DNA from: Yanshouia hominis
GTDB lineage: Bacteria; Bacillota; Clostridia; Oscillospirales; Ruminococcaceae
Reading direction: 5' to 3'
DNA length: 33,185 bases
NCBI GenBank assembly: GCA_014385025.1
Contig: JACRTB010000027.1
Coordinates: 1 to 33,185 of the forward strand
Position 1 is the stretch's first letter, and every line of letters starts with the position of its first letter. The notes under the pieces were generated by a model. The model was given only the letters and a program-made list of their open reading frames with translations, was not told the DNA's origin and made no database searches. Below, one piece after another: positions 8,458-14,895 of the stretch. The position numbers were made by a program, and so were the translations under genes.

Positions 8458-8494
8458 CTGGAAAAGCCGCAAAACCGCATTGCGACGGGGTTTA

Positions 8495-8539
8495 TGGCGC
8501 GCCCGGAGGAACTCGAATCCCCGGCCTACTGCTTAGGAG
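8495..8539 (-). other. Integration core: 3' end of a tRNA-Arg (CCT) gene
   Basis: Read on the minus strand, the segment starts CTCCTAAGCAG (anticodon loop with CCT and 3' anticodon stem). It continues with the variable loop, a T-arm of GGGGA / TTCGAGT / TCCTC that pairs with one G-T wobble, and an acceptor 3' strand ending CGCGCCA. The 5' half of the tRNA is missing: the sequence beyond 8539 does not give the matching anticodon stem or D-arm. It is therefore an att core copied from a tRNA-Arg gene, not a working tRNA. ICE sequence lies on both sides. Confidence 0.75.
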
Positions 8540-8760
8540 ATGGACCCAGTGCATATATTCCCTATCAACAGGGATAAAGAAAATGCAGTTATATCAAGGC
8601 TTTTCTCCATGTTCTCTATAAACCTTGTACAAGCAAAATCAAGCAAAAACAAAGGATTTTAGCCCCCTATTGTTTGCACTCTGTTTGCAAAGGCGCGAAA
8701 TTTGGCGTTAGCCAAAAGTTCAATTCCCGTCGAGACTTAATTATATTCATGGTATCGTGG
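8540..8760. other. Second arm of the attachment region, non-coding
   Basis: No gene is seen. It holds short repeats that could be recombinase or accessory-factor sites. AAGCAAAATC / AAGCAAAAAC form a 10-bp tandem at 8631-8650. TGTTTGCA occurs at 8671-8678 and 8682-8689, one helical turn apart. An imperfect inverted repeat, TATTCCCT / AGGGATA, lies at about 8556-8576. All share a GCAA core with the TATTAGCAA sites on the int side, which may be a looser version of the same arm motif. Confidence 0.45.
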
Positions 8761-8810
8761 ACATAGTTTACCATACATAGAGGTTCATTACAAGAGGTAT
8801 TGAGCCAGTG

Positions 8811-8860
8811 AAAGTGCCTGTTTTATCTTTCTCAGGAAAGGTAAAGCAGGCACTTTTTTT
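8811..8860 (+). terminator. Strong terminator hairpin directly before parA
   Basis: AAAGTGCCTG pairs perfectly with CAGGCACTTT; the inner bases extend the stem, and a run of seven T follows. Only 34 bp separate it from the parA start, with a ribosome-binding site but no clear promoter in between. It either shields parA from int-side transcription or works as an attenuator on a promoter upstream. Confidence 0.88.
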
Positions 8861-8894
8861 CATATCTAAACTTAGAAAGAAATGAGGTGAAATC

Positions 8895-9716
8895 ATGAAT
8901 ACACAGATTATTGCCATAGCCAACCAAAAAGGTGGTGTCGGCAAAACAACCACTTGTGCCAATCTTGGAATTGGTCTGGCGCAGTCCGGGAAGAAAGTCC
9001 TTCTGATTGACGGAGACCCACAGGGAAGCCTGACCATCAGCTTGGGCAATCCTCAGCCTGATAAGCTGCCCTTTACACTGTCAGACGCTATGGGCCGTAT
9101 TTTGATGGATGAACCAATTCGTCCCGGCGAGGGTATCCTGCACCACCCTGAGGGCGTAGACCTGATGCCTGCGGACATCCAGCTATCTGGTATGGAGGTA
9201 TCTCTGGTAAACGCTATGAGCCGAGAAACCATTCTGCGACAATATCTGGACACGCTGAAGGGGCAATACTCCCATATCCTTATTGATTGCCAGCCCTCCC
9301 TGGGTATGCTTACGGTCAATGCACTGGCTGCCGCTAATAGGGTTATAATCCCCGTCCAGGCAGAGTATCTTCCAGCTAAAGGTTTGGAGCAGCTTTTGCA
9401 AACTATCAATAAGGTTCGCAGACAAATCAATCCCAAGCTGCAAATTGATGGGATTCTGCTGACGATGGTAGACAGCCGAACCAATTTTGCCAAAGAAATC
9501 TCCGCTCTTCTGCGCGAAACCTATGGCAGTAAGATCAAGGTGTTTACATCAGAAATTCCTCATTCTGTCAGGGCTAAAGAAATCAGTGCTGAAGGAAAAA
9601 GCATTTATGCCCATGATCCTAATGGCAAAGTGGCTGAGGGCTACAAAAATCTGACGAAGGAGGTATTGAAACTTGAAAAGCAGCGCGAAAAAAATAGAGC
9701 TGGCCTCAGTAGATGA
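8895..9716 (+). CDS. parA: ParA/Soj-type partition ATPase
   Basis: 273 residues. The deviant Walker A motif KGGVGKTT lies at about 12-19. LLIDGDPQGS (A' box) and ILIDCQPSLGMLT (Walker B region) follow. This is the ParA/MinD-type ATPase that binds DNA non-specifically and moves ParB-parS complexes. On an ICE it stabilises the excised circular form during cell division. The start is supported by GAGGTGA upstream. The 3' end overlaps parB by 44 bp. A strong hairpin lies just upstream. Confidence 0.93.
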   Translation: MNTQIIAIANQKGGVGKTTTCANLGIGLAQSGKKVLLIDGDPQGSLTISLGNPQPDKLPFTLSDAMGRILMDEPIRPGEGILHHPEGVDLMPADIQLSGMEVSLVNAMSRETILRQYLDTLKGQYSHILIDCQPSLGMLTVNALAAANRVIIPVQAEYLPAKGLEQLLQTINKVRRQINPKLQIDGILLTMVDSRTNFAKEISALLRETYGSKIKVFTSEIPHSVRAKEISAEGKSIYAHDPNGKVAEGYKNLTKEVLKLEKQREKNRAGLSR

Positions 9717-10602
9717 CCTGTTTTCTACAGAAGAAAGTCGGCAAGACGAGCAACTGGAAAAAATTCAGGAAATTCCCCTATCTGAACTGCATCCGTTCAA
9801 GGATCACCCCTTCAAGGTCAAGGATGATGATGCAATGATAGAAACCGCAGACAGCATCAAAAAGTATGGTGTGTTGGTTCCTGCGATTGCCAGACCACTG
9901 CCTGATGGCGGTTATGAGCTGGTAGCCGGTCACAGACGCCGCAGAGCCAGCGAATTGGCCGGAAAAGAAACCATGCCTGTCATTGTGCGCGACTTGGATG
10001 ACGATGCTGCCACAATTATTATGGTTGACAGCAATTTGCAGCGAGAAAATCTACTCCCCAGTGAAAGGGCTTTTGCCTACAAAATGAAGCTGGAAGCCAT
10101 TAAACATCAAGGAGCAAGAACAGACCTGACTTCTGTTCAAGTTGAACAGAAGTTGAGCGCCAGAGACCAGGTGGCAAAAGAAGCCGGTGAACGAAGCGGT
10201 ATCCAGGTAATGCGATATGTTCGTTTGACTGAACTGATTCCAGAGCTTTTGGATATGGTGGATGAAAAGAAAATCGCATTTAACCCAGCCTATGAACTCT
10301 CTTTTTTGAAACCGGACGAACAGCAAATGCTGGTGGAAACAATGGACTATGAGCAGGCTACCCCTTCTCTCTCTCAGGCTCAGCGAATGAAAAAGTTCAG
10401 CCAGGAAGGGAAATTGTCAGAAGATGTGATGCTTGCCATCATGTCAGAGGAAAAAAAGGGTGATCTGGATAAAGTGACCTTGAGCAGCGATACCTTGCGA
10501 AAGTATTTCCCCAAAAGCTATACACCGGCCAAAATGCAGGAAACCATTATTAAACTGCTGGAACAATGGCAGAAAAAACGCCAACGAGATCAGGAACGAT
10601 GA
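9673..10602 (+). CDS. parB: ParB-type centromere-binding protein
   Basis: 309 residues from a TTG start placed 9 bp after AAGGAGG inside the end of parA. The ParB N-terminal nuclease/CTPase-like domain is clear: IPLSELHPF near residue 30, then GHRRRRASELAG (C-motif, arginine-rich) and NLQRENLLPSERAFAYKMK. A helix-turn-helix follows (AKEAGERSGIQVMRYVRLT). It would load onto parS and work with ParA. The gene contains a perfect 25-bp palindrome (10129-10153) that is a candidate parS. Confidence 0.9.
   Translation: MKSSAKKIELASVDDLFSTEESRQDEQLEKIQEIPLSELHPFKDHPFKVKDDDAMIETADSIKKYGVLVPAIARPLPDGGYELVAGHRRRRASELAGKETMPVIVRDLDDDAATIIMVDSNLQRENLLPSERAFAYKMKLEAIKHQGARTDLTSVQVEQKLSARDQVAKEAGERSGIQVMRYVRLTELIPELLDMVDEKKIAFNPAYELSFLKPDEQQMLVETMDYEQATPSLSQAQRMKKFSQEGKLSEDVMLAIMSEEKKGDLDKVTLSSDTLRKYFPKSYTPAKMQETIIKLLEQWQKKRQRDQER
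10129..10153. repeat. Perfect 25-bp palindrome in parB, candidate parS
   Basis: ACTTCTGTTCAA, one central G, then TTGAACAGAAGT: a perfect 12+1+12 inverted repeat inside the parB coding sequence, at the segment coding for LTSVQVEQKL. It differs from the classical chromosomal parS (TGTTTCACGTGAAACA), but plasmid and ICE centromeres vary. A palindrome of this length is not expected by chance in coding DNA. Confidence 0.55.
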
Positions 10603-10613
10603 AGGGAGAGCCT

Positions 10614-10886
10614 ATGAAAGATATTGCAGCAAGGGAACTGAAAGGCCACAACATTCTTGCAGTGGAGCGATTTTGGGACAGCACTTTCTGGATGATTGAG
10701 TTTACTGTCTTGCGCCCTACTGCTTATGGAGAACCTGGTGACGAAATGAGGCTTTTTCTCACAGAGGACGGGTATCAGTCAGCTCTGCAAAGCCAGCAGC
10801 GTCGAGAAATCAAAATTAAGAGATATGCCCATGTTATTGAGGGGCATATCCTCGACTTCAAGCCTAAAAAACACCGTCGTTCATAA
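10614..10886 (+). CDS. Small ICE protein, paralogue of the product at 12877-13188
   Basis: 90 residues, soluble, no recognised family. It contains WMIEFTVL, MRLFLTEDGYQSAL and IKIKRYAHVIEGHILDF. The same pattern (MIIFDVL, TRLFLSDKGYEKAL, IKILSHAKVRNGDLLYD) occurs in the gene at 12877, so the two are paralogues within one module. The start at 10614 is chosen over the longer frame because GGGAGAG lies just before it. It follows parB by 11 bp and is probably in the same transcript. Confidence 0.7.
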   Translation: MKDIAARELKGHNILAVERFWDSTFWMIEFTVLRPTAYGEPGDEMRLFLTEDGYQSALQSQQRREIKIKRYAHVIEGHILDFKPKKHRRS

Positions 10887-10908
10887 CCGATACAACGAAA
10901 GGAAAGGA

Positions 10909-11103
10909 ATGAATATGTGTACTGTAAGAGAAATCCGAGAAGCTATTCAAGAAGATTGCCGCTCACAGCGTGATATGGAATCCACCGAGATTGACCGTGT
11001 TTTTCAAACCTTACCATTTTCTCAGGAAAGGGATCTGTTTGATAAACCACCAATGCCAAAACGCCCCTACCGACGCAAGAAAAAAGATACAGACAGACCC
11101 TAA
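10909..11103 (+). CDS. Small ICE protein of unknown function
   Basis: 64 residues starting MNMCTVREIREAIQEDCRSQ and ending in a basic tail (KRPYRRKKKDTDRP) that could contact nucleic acid. A good ribosome-binding site (GAAAGGAAAGG) precedes the ATG. It lies between parB and the replication gene and is followed by a weak terminator. The family is not recognised. Confidence 0.6.
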   Translation: MNMCTVREIREAIQEDCRSQRDMESTEIDRVFQTLPFSQERDLFDKPPMPKRPYRRKKKDTDRP

Positions 11104-11108
11104 CCGCT

Positions 11109-11140
11109 GCCACAATTCTTTTATGAATTGCGGCTTTTTT
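11109..11140 (+). terminator. Terminator after the par operon
   Basis: GCCACAATTC pairs with GAATTGCGGC (one A-C mismatch) over a six-base loop, followed by six T. It would close the parA-parB transcript before the replication gene. Confidence 0.65.
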
Positions 11141-11170
11141 CATACCTGAGAAATGAAAGGAGTGAAGTAA

Positions 11171-12049
11171 ATGGCTGTTTTTCGTGTAGAACGCACTGGC
11201 GATTACACGGTTATGAGCAATTTTCATCTAAAAGACAAACGACTTTCTTTGAAGGCAAAGGGTCTCTTGTCGCAAATGTTATCTCTGCCTGATGACTGGG
11301 ATTATACGCTGTCAGGACTCAGCTATATCAATCGAGAAAGCAAAGATGCAATCCGCTCTGCTGTCAATGAGCTTGAAACAGCCGGATACATTCGGCGCAG
11401 ACAGACAACTGATGCTTCTGGTAAATTCGCAGCCAATGAGTATACCATTTTTGAGCGTCCCATCGAGGGAGAACCGATGTTGGATAAGCCGTTGTCGGAA
11501 AACCCGATAACGGTAAACCCGTCAGCGGTAAATCCGTTACCGGAAAATCCAACACAATTAAATACTAAGAAATCAAATACCCAAAAACAAAATACTCATG
11601 GATCAAATACCGATTCCATTCCCTTCCGGGAAACAGCGGCGGTAATACCGCCGGAACGGAAAGGAAGGGATGCGATGTCTGTCACAGAGATAGAAAATTA
11701 TCGGGAATTGATTTTGGAGAATATCGAGTATGATTGTCTGAAGCAGCGTTATCCTCTCTACCTGGATGACCTGAATGAGATCGTAGAGCTGTTGGTAGAA
11801 ACGGTCTGTGCCAAACGAAAGACCACCCGGATCTCTGGTGCGGACTTTCCTCATGAAATTGTACGCTCCCGCTTTTTGAAGCTGGACAGCTCTCACATCG
11901 AGTTTGTCATGGACTGTCTGCAAAAGAACACCACCCAGGTACACAACATCAAGCAGTACCTGCTTGCAGTGCTGTTCAACGCTCCTACCACCATGAATAA
12001 CCACTACACTTCACTGGTAAATCACGATATGCACGCAGGCGGCTGGTAA
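11171..12049 (+). CDS. Replication initiator-like HTH protein
   Basis: 292 residues. The N-terminal 100 residues form a winged-helix domain typical of plasmid RepA_N/DnaD-like initiators: FRVERTGDYTVMSNFHLKDK, then LSLKAKGLLSQMLSLPDDWDYTL and the recognition region INRESKDAIRSAVNELETAGYIRR. A linker with five NPxxx-type pentads follows (about 105-130). The C-terminal domain (about 170-285, IENYRELILENIEYDCL onward) is the conserved part of initiator-like proteins of Clostridia ICEs, often listed as DUF6017. It probably starts replication of the excised circle. The linker DNA contains 15-bp tandem repeats that may be binding sites. Confidence 0.8.
   Translation: MAVFRVERTGDYTVMSNFHLKDKRLSLKAKGLLSQMLSLPDDWDYTLSGLSYINRESKDAIRSAVNELETAGYIRRRQTTDASGKFAANEYTIFERPIEGEPMLDKPLSENPITVNPSAVNPLPENPTQLNTKKSNTQKQNTHGSNTDSIPFRETAAVIPPERKGRDAMSVTEIENYRELILENIEYDCLKQRYPLYLDDLNEIVELLVETVCAKRKTTRISGADFPHEIVRSRFLKLDSSHIEFVMDCLQKNTTQVHNIKQYLLAVLFNAPTTMNNHYTSLVNHDMHAGGW
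11485..11559 (+). repeat. Five 15-bp tandem repeats in the initiator gene
   Basis: Units begin at 11485, 11500, 11515, 11530 and 11545 and follow AAA(C/T)CCGtnanCGG(T/A). The middle three agree best (AAACCCGATAACGGT, AAACCCGTCAGCGGT, AAATCCGTTACCGGA). They encode NPxxx pentads. In RepA_N plasmids the origin lies inside the rep gene, so these may be iterons; simple protein-linker expansion is the alternative. Confidence 0.6.
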
Positions 12050-12085
12050 TCAGCCGCTTTTGTATTACACCAAAGGAGGCACAGC

Positions 12086-12853
12086 ATGAATCAGATTGAA
12101 ATTTTCAATAGTCCAGAGTTCGGAAGCATTCGCACTTTGGAACAGAATGGCAAAGTATTATTTTGCGGTACAGATGTGGCAACAGCGCTGGGATATACCA
12201 ATCCACGCAAAGCCGTCCGCGACCATACCAGGGGTGGAACGAAATGTTCCATAGGGGTCCAGACTGGGAAAAAGGCAGATGGAAGCCCCGCGGTACAAAT
12301 GGTCGAAATGCTCTTTATCCCCGAAGGTGATCTATATCGTCTGATCGCCCATAGTAAACTGCCGTCAGCGGAACGGTTTGAACAATGGGTGTTTGATGAA
12401 GTTCTACCTGCCATTCGCAAGCACGGAGCCTATCTCACAAAAGAGAAGTTGTGGGAGATAGCCACTTCTCCGGAAGCTCTGATAAAGCTCTGCTCCGAGC
12501 TGCTTGCTGAGCGGGAAGAAAATGCGTCGCTACGAGAGGAAAATGCCCTGCTGGAGAGTAAGGCAGCCTTTTATGATTTGTTCATCGACCTCAATCACAG
12601 TACCAACCTCCGCACCACCGCCAAAGAGTTGCTTGTCCCGGAGCGTCGGTTTGTCCGTTTCCTTCTGGAAAAGCGTTTTGTGTACCGCACCGCATCCGGT
12701 AATGTACTGCCCTATGCAAAGCCAGCCAATGAAGGACTGTTTTGTGTCAAAGACTACTGCAATCACGGGCATATCGGCTCCTATACGCTGATAACCCCGC
12801 AAGGCAAACTCTACTTTGCTCAGCTGAGAGACATGATTTTGATGGTTGTATGA
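12086..12853 (+). CDS. BRO-N / KilAC phage antirepressor-like protein
   Basis: 255 residues. An N-terminal BRO domain spans about 1-112 (IEIFNSPEFGSIRTL; LFCGTDVATALGYTNPRKAV; LFIPEGDLYRLIAHSKLPSAERFEQWVFDEVLPAIRKHGAY). A short coiled linker (LLAEREENASLREENALL) follows. A C-terminal KilAC/ANT DNA-binding domain occupies about 150-250. In phages such proteins relieve CI-type repression; in ICEs they are common next to replication genes. A regulator of the ICE maintenance or transfer genes is likely but not proven. Confidence 0.85.
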   Translation: MNQIEIFNSPEFGSIRTLEQNGKVLFCGTDVATALGYTNPRKAVRDHTRGGTKCSIGVQTGKKADGSPAVQMVEMLFIPEGDLYRLIAHSKLPSAERFEQWVFDEVLPAIRKHGAYLTKEKLWEIATSPEALIKLCSELLAEREENASLREENALLESKAAFYDLFIDLNHSTNLRTTAKELLVPERRFVRFLLEKRFVYRTASGNVLPYAKPANEGLFCVKDYCNHGHIGSYTLITPQGKLYFAQLRDMILMVV

Positions 12854-12876
12854 GAGTGGGAAAGGAAGTGAGTTTT

Positions 12877-13188
12877 ATGCCAGAAGGCAAAACAATCGGT
12901 CAGCTGATGGAAGAAATGCGCCAGAAAGCTGGAGCGCAGAACTATCACGGCCATGACTACATGGATCTCCAGCGATTTGCTGAGAACACCCGGCACATGA
13001 TTATTTTTGATGTGCTGACGCATGACTCCCCGGTGGGCTGGAAAGGTGAACGAACCCGCCTGTTTTTGTCAGATAAGGGCTATGAAAAAGCTCTGGACAG
13101 TCAGGCAAAGGGACAGATCAAGATTCTCAGTCATGCAAAGGTCAGAAATGGAGATTTGCTCTATGACCGTTCTGAGCAAATTCGTTGA
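12877..13188 (+). CDS. Small ICE protein, paralogue of the product at 10614-10886
   Basis: 103 residues, soluble, no recognised family. It shares the MIIFDVL / TRLFLSDKGYEKALDS / IKILSHAKVRNGDLL pattern with the product of 10614-10886 and adds an N-terminal extension of about 35 residues (KTIGQLMEEMRQ). ATG 12877 is chosen because GGAAAGGAAG precedes it. An in-frame ATG at 12850 overlaps the bro stop (ATGA) but lacks a ribosome-binding site. Confidence 0.7.
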   Translation: MPEGKTIGQLMEEMRQKAGAQNYHGHDYMDLQRFAENTRHMIIFDVLTHDSPVGWKGERTRLFLSDKGYEKALDSQAKGQIKILSHAKVRNGDLLYDRSEQIR

Positions 13189-13288
13189 GGGCGGTTCGAT
13201 GAAGAAATACCTTCTCCGGCGGCTGGTGGTCCCGCCTTAGAAATAAATGCACCACCCCTGCACATTTTGTGGAAAGGAGGCGATGAAA

Positions 13289-13789
13289 ATGCAGGAAGAA
13301 GTGGAAAACAGGACTTTAACGCTGGTTGTCAGCGGAACAAAGTTCACCGGCAGGCTGCTCAAAGCCGCCATCAGCAAGTACCTTGCCCACCGCAAGGAAA
13401 AGAAGCTGCAAAAGCAGAGAAGCCGTGACGCGCCTGTGAAGCCCCAGGGCAAGCAGACGGTGAAACAGCTGATTGGTCAAAACCAAGGGGTTTCCAACAT
13501 CGAGATCACCGACCCCTCCATCAAGGAGTTTGAGAAGATCGCCCGGAAATACGGCGTGGACTATGCGGTGAAGAAGGACCGCAGCAGCTCCCCACCCAAG
13601 TACCTGATCTTTTTCAAGGGTCGGGACGCGGATGCCCTGACCGCTGCTTTTACCGAGTACACCGGGAAAAAGGTCAGAAAGGCGGAGAAATCCGAGCGCC
13701 CGTCCGTGCTGGCAAAGCTGAGCCAGTTCAAAGAACTGGTAAAACACGCCGTCGTGGACCGGAACAAGCGGAAGGAGCTGGAACGATGA
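13289..13789 (+). CDS. PcfB-family (DUF3801) conjugation protein
   Basis: 166 residues. The conserved N-terminal half reads LVVSGTKFTGRLLKAAISKYLAHRK and the body includes VSNIEITDPSIKEFEKIARKYGVDYAVKKD and YLIFFKGRDADALTAAF. In the pCF10 system PcfB cooperates with the coupling protein PcfC and the relaxosome. Here too it directly precedes the VirD4-like coupling gene, with a four-base ATGA overlap. The start at 13289 is preferred over 13283 because GGAGG lies 8 bp, not 2 bp, upstream. Confidence 0.88.
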   Translation: MQEEVENRTLTLVVSGTKFTGRLLKAAISKYLAHRKEKKLQKQRSRDAPVKPQGKQTVKQLIGQNQGVSNIEITDPSIKEFEKIARKYGVDYAVKKDRSSSPPKYLIFFKGRDADALTAAFTEYTGKKVRKAEKSERPSVLAKLSQFKELVKHAVVDRNKRKELER

Positions 13790-14823
13790 AAAAGCAGCTG
13801 AACATCAAAAAGCTCATTTTGCTGAATCTGCCGTATATCCTGATGGGGCTTTTCTCCACCAACTTCGGTGAAGCGTGGCGGATGGCCGTGGGTGCGGACG
13901 CTTCGGCAAAAATGCTCTCGTTCTTCTCCACGCTGCCAGTGGCGCTGGCCAGCTGGTGGCCCAGCCTGCACCCGCTGGACCTGCTGGTGGGCCTGTGCTG
14001 CTGCGGCGGCCTGCGGCTGGCTGTGTACCTGAAAAGCAAGAACGCCAAGAAGTACAGGCACGGCATGGAATACGGTTCCGCCCGGTGGGGAACCCATGAG
14101 GACATTACACCCTACATCGACCCGGTATTCCAGAACAATGTGATTCTGACGAAAACGGAGAGCCTGACAATGAACAGCCGCCCCAAGGACCCAAAGACCG
14201 CCAGAAACAAAAATGTGCTGGTGATTGGCGGCTCCGGTTCCGGTAAGACCCGCTTCTGGCTCAAACCGAATCTGATGCAGATGCACAGTTCCTATGTGGT
14301 CACAGACCCGAAGGGAACCATTTTGGTGGAGTGCGGAAAAATGCTCCAAAGGGGCGCACCCAAGCTGGGGAAAGACGGAAAGCCTATGAAGGATAAGCAC
14401 GGCAAGGTCATTTATGAGCCGTACCGAATCAAGGTCCTAAATACCATTAACTTCAAGAAGTCCATGCACTATAACCCTTTCGCCTATATCCATAGCGAAA
14501 AGGACATCTTGAAGCTGGTAACAACGCTGATCGCCAATACCAAAGGCGAAGGCAAGGCCGGAGACGATTTCTGGGTAAAAGCAGAAACCTTGTTGTACTG
14601 CGCGCTTATTGGCTATATCCATTATGAGGCTCCGGTGGAGGAACAAAACTTCTCCACCCTCATTGAGTTCATCAACGCCATGGAAGTCCGTGAGGATGAC
14701 GAGGAGTTCAAAAACCCCGTAGACCTGATGTTTGATGCACTGGAAGCCGAGAAGCCAAACCACTTTGCGGTGCGCCAGTATAAGAAATATAAGCTGGCCG
14801 CCGGTGATATATGCTCTAAGTGA
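13786..14823 (+). pseudogene. VirD4/TraG coupling protein, 5' half, interrupted
   Basis: The first 339 codons of a type IV coupling ATPase. N-terminal membrane segments lie at about 7-25 and 45-80. Walker A (GGSGSGKT) is at about 148-155. Then come YNPFAYIHSEKDILKLVTTLI and NHFAVRQYKKYKLAAG. At 14803-14804 the gene runs into foreign DNA; six more codons lead to a TGA in the inserted element. Walker B (LIDECANIGQIP) and the rest lie 17 kb away at 31828-32640. Joined at GG, the two parts give about 609 residues, the usual length for Tn1549-like TraG. In this state the protein lacks its catalytic second half and should not support transfer. Confidence 0.92.
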
Positions 14824-14877
14824 CTTCTTAATCATGATTTTGTCATGGTTAGTGAAGCAATCACTTAGAGCATTTTT
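14811..14877 (+). terminator. Long nested hairpin at the left end of the IME
   Basis: ATGCTCTAAGTGA (14811-14823) pairs perfectly with TCACTTAGAGCAT (14861-14873). Inside, CTTC pairs with GAAG and TAATCATGA with TCATGGTTA (one G-T). TTTTT follows. It would stop virD4 transcription 10-60 bp inside the element, before the recombinase gene. It may also take part in recombinase binding, since it starts only 7 bp from the crossover. Confidence 0.8.
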
Positions 14878-14895
14878 GTTTCAGGAGGTACAGCC

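Noticed and set aside
8716-8747. A tRNA-like string (AGTTCAATTCCCGTCGAG) after the second att arm
   Set aside because: It resembles a T-loop with following acceptor bases, but the flanking bases do not pair as a T-stem and no anticodon or D-arm is present. At most it is a decayed remnant.
13200-13241. Possible 13-residue leader peptide (MKKYLLRRLVVPP) before pcfB
   Set aside because: The ribosome-binding sequence is weak and no paired hairpins typical of an attenuator follow. It is too short to support by itself.
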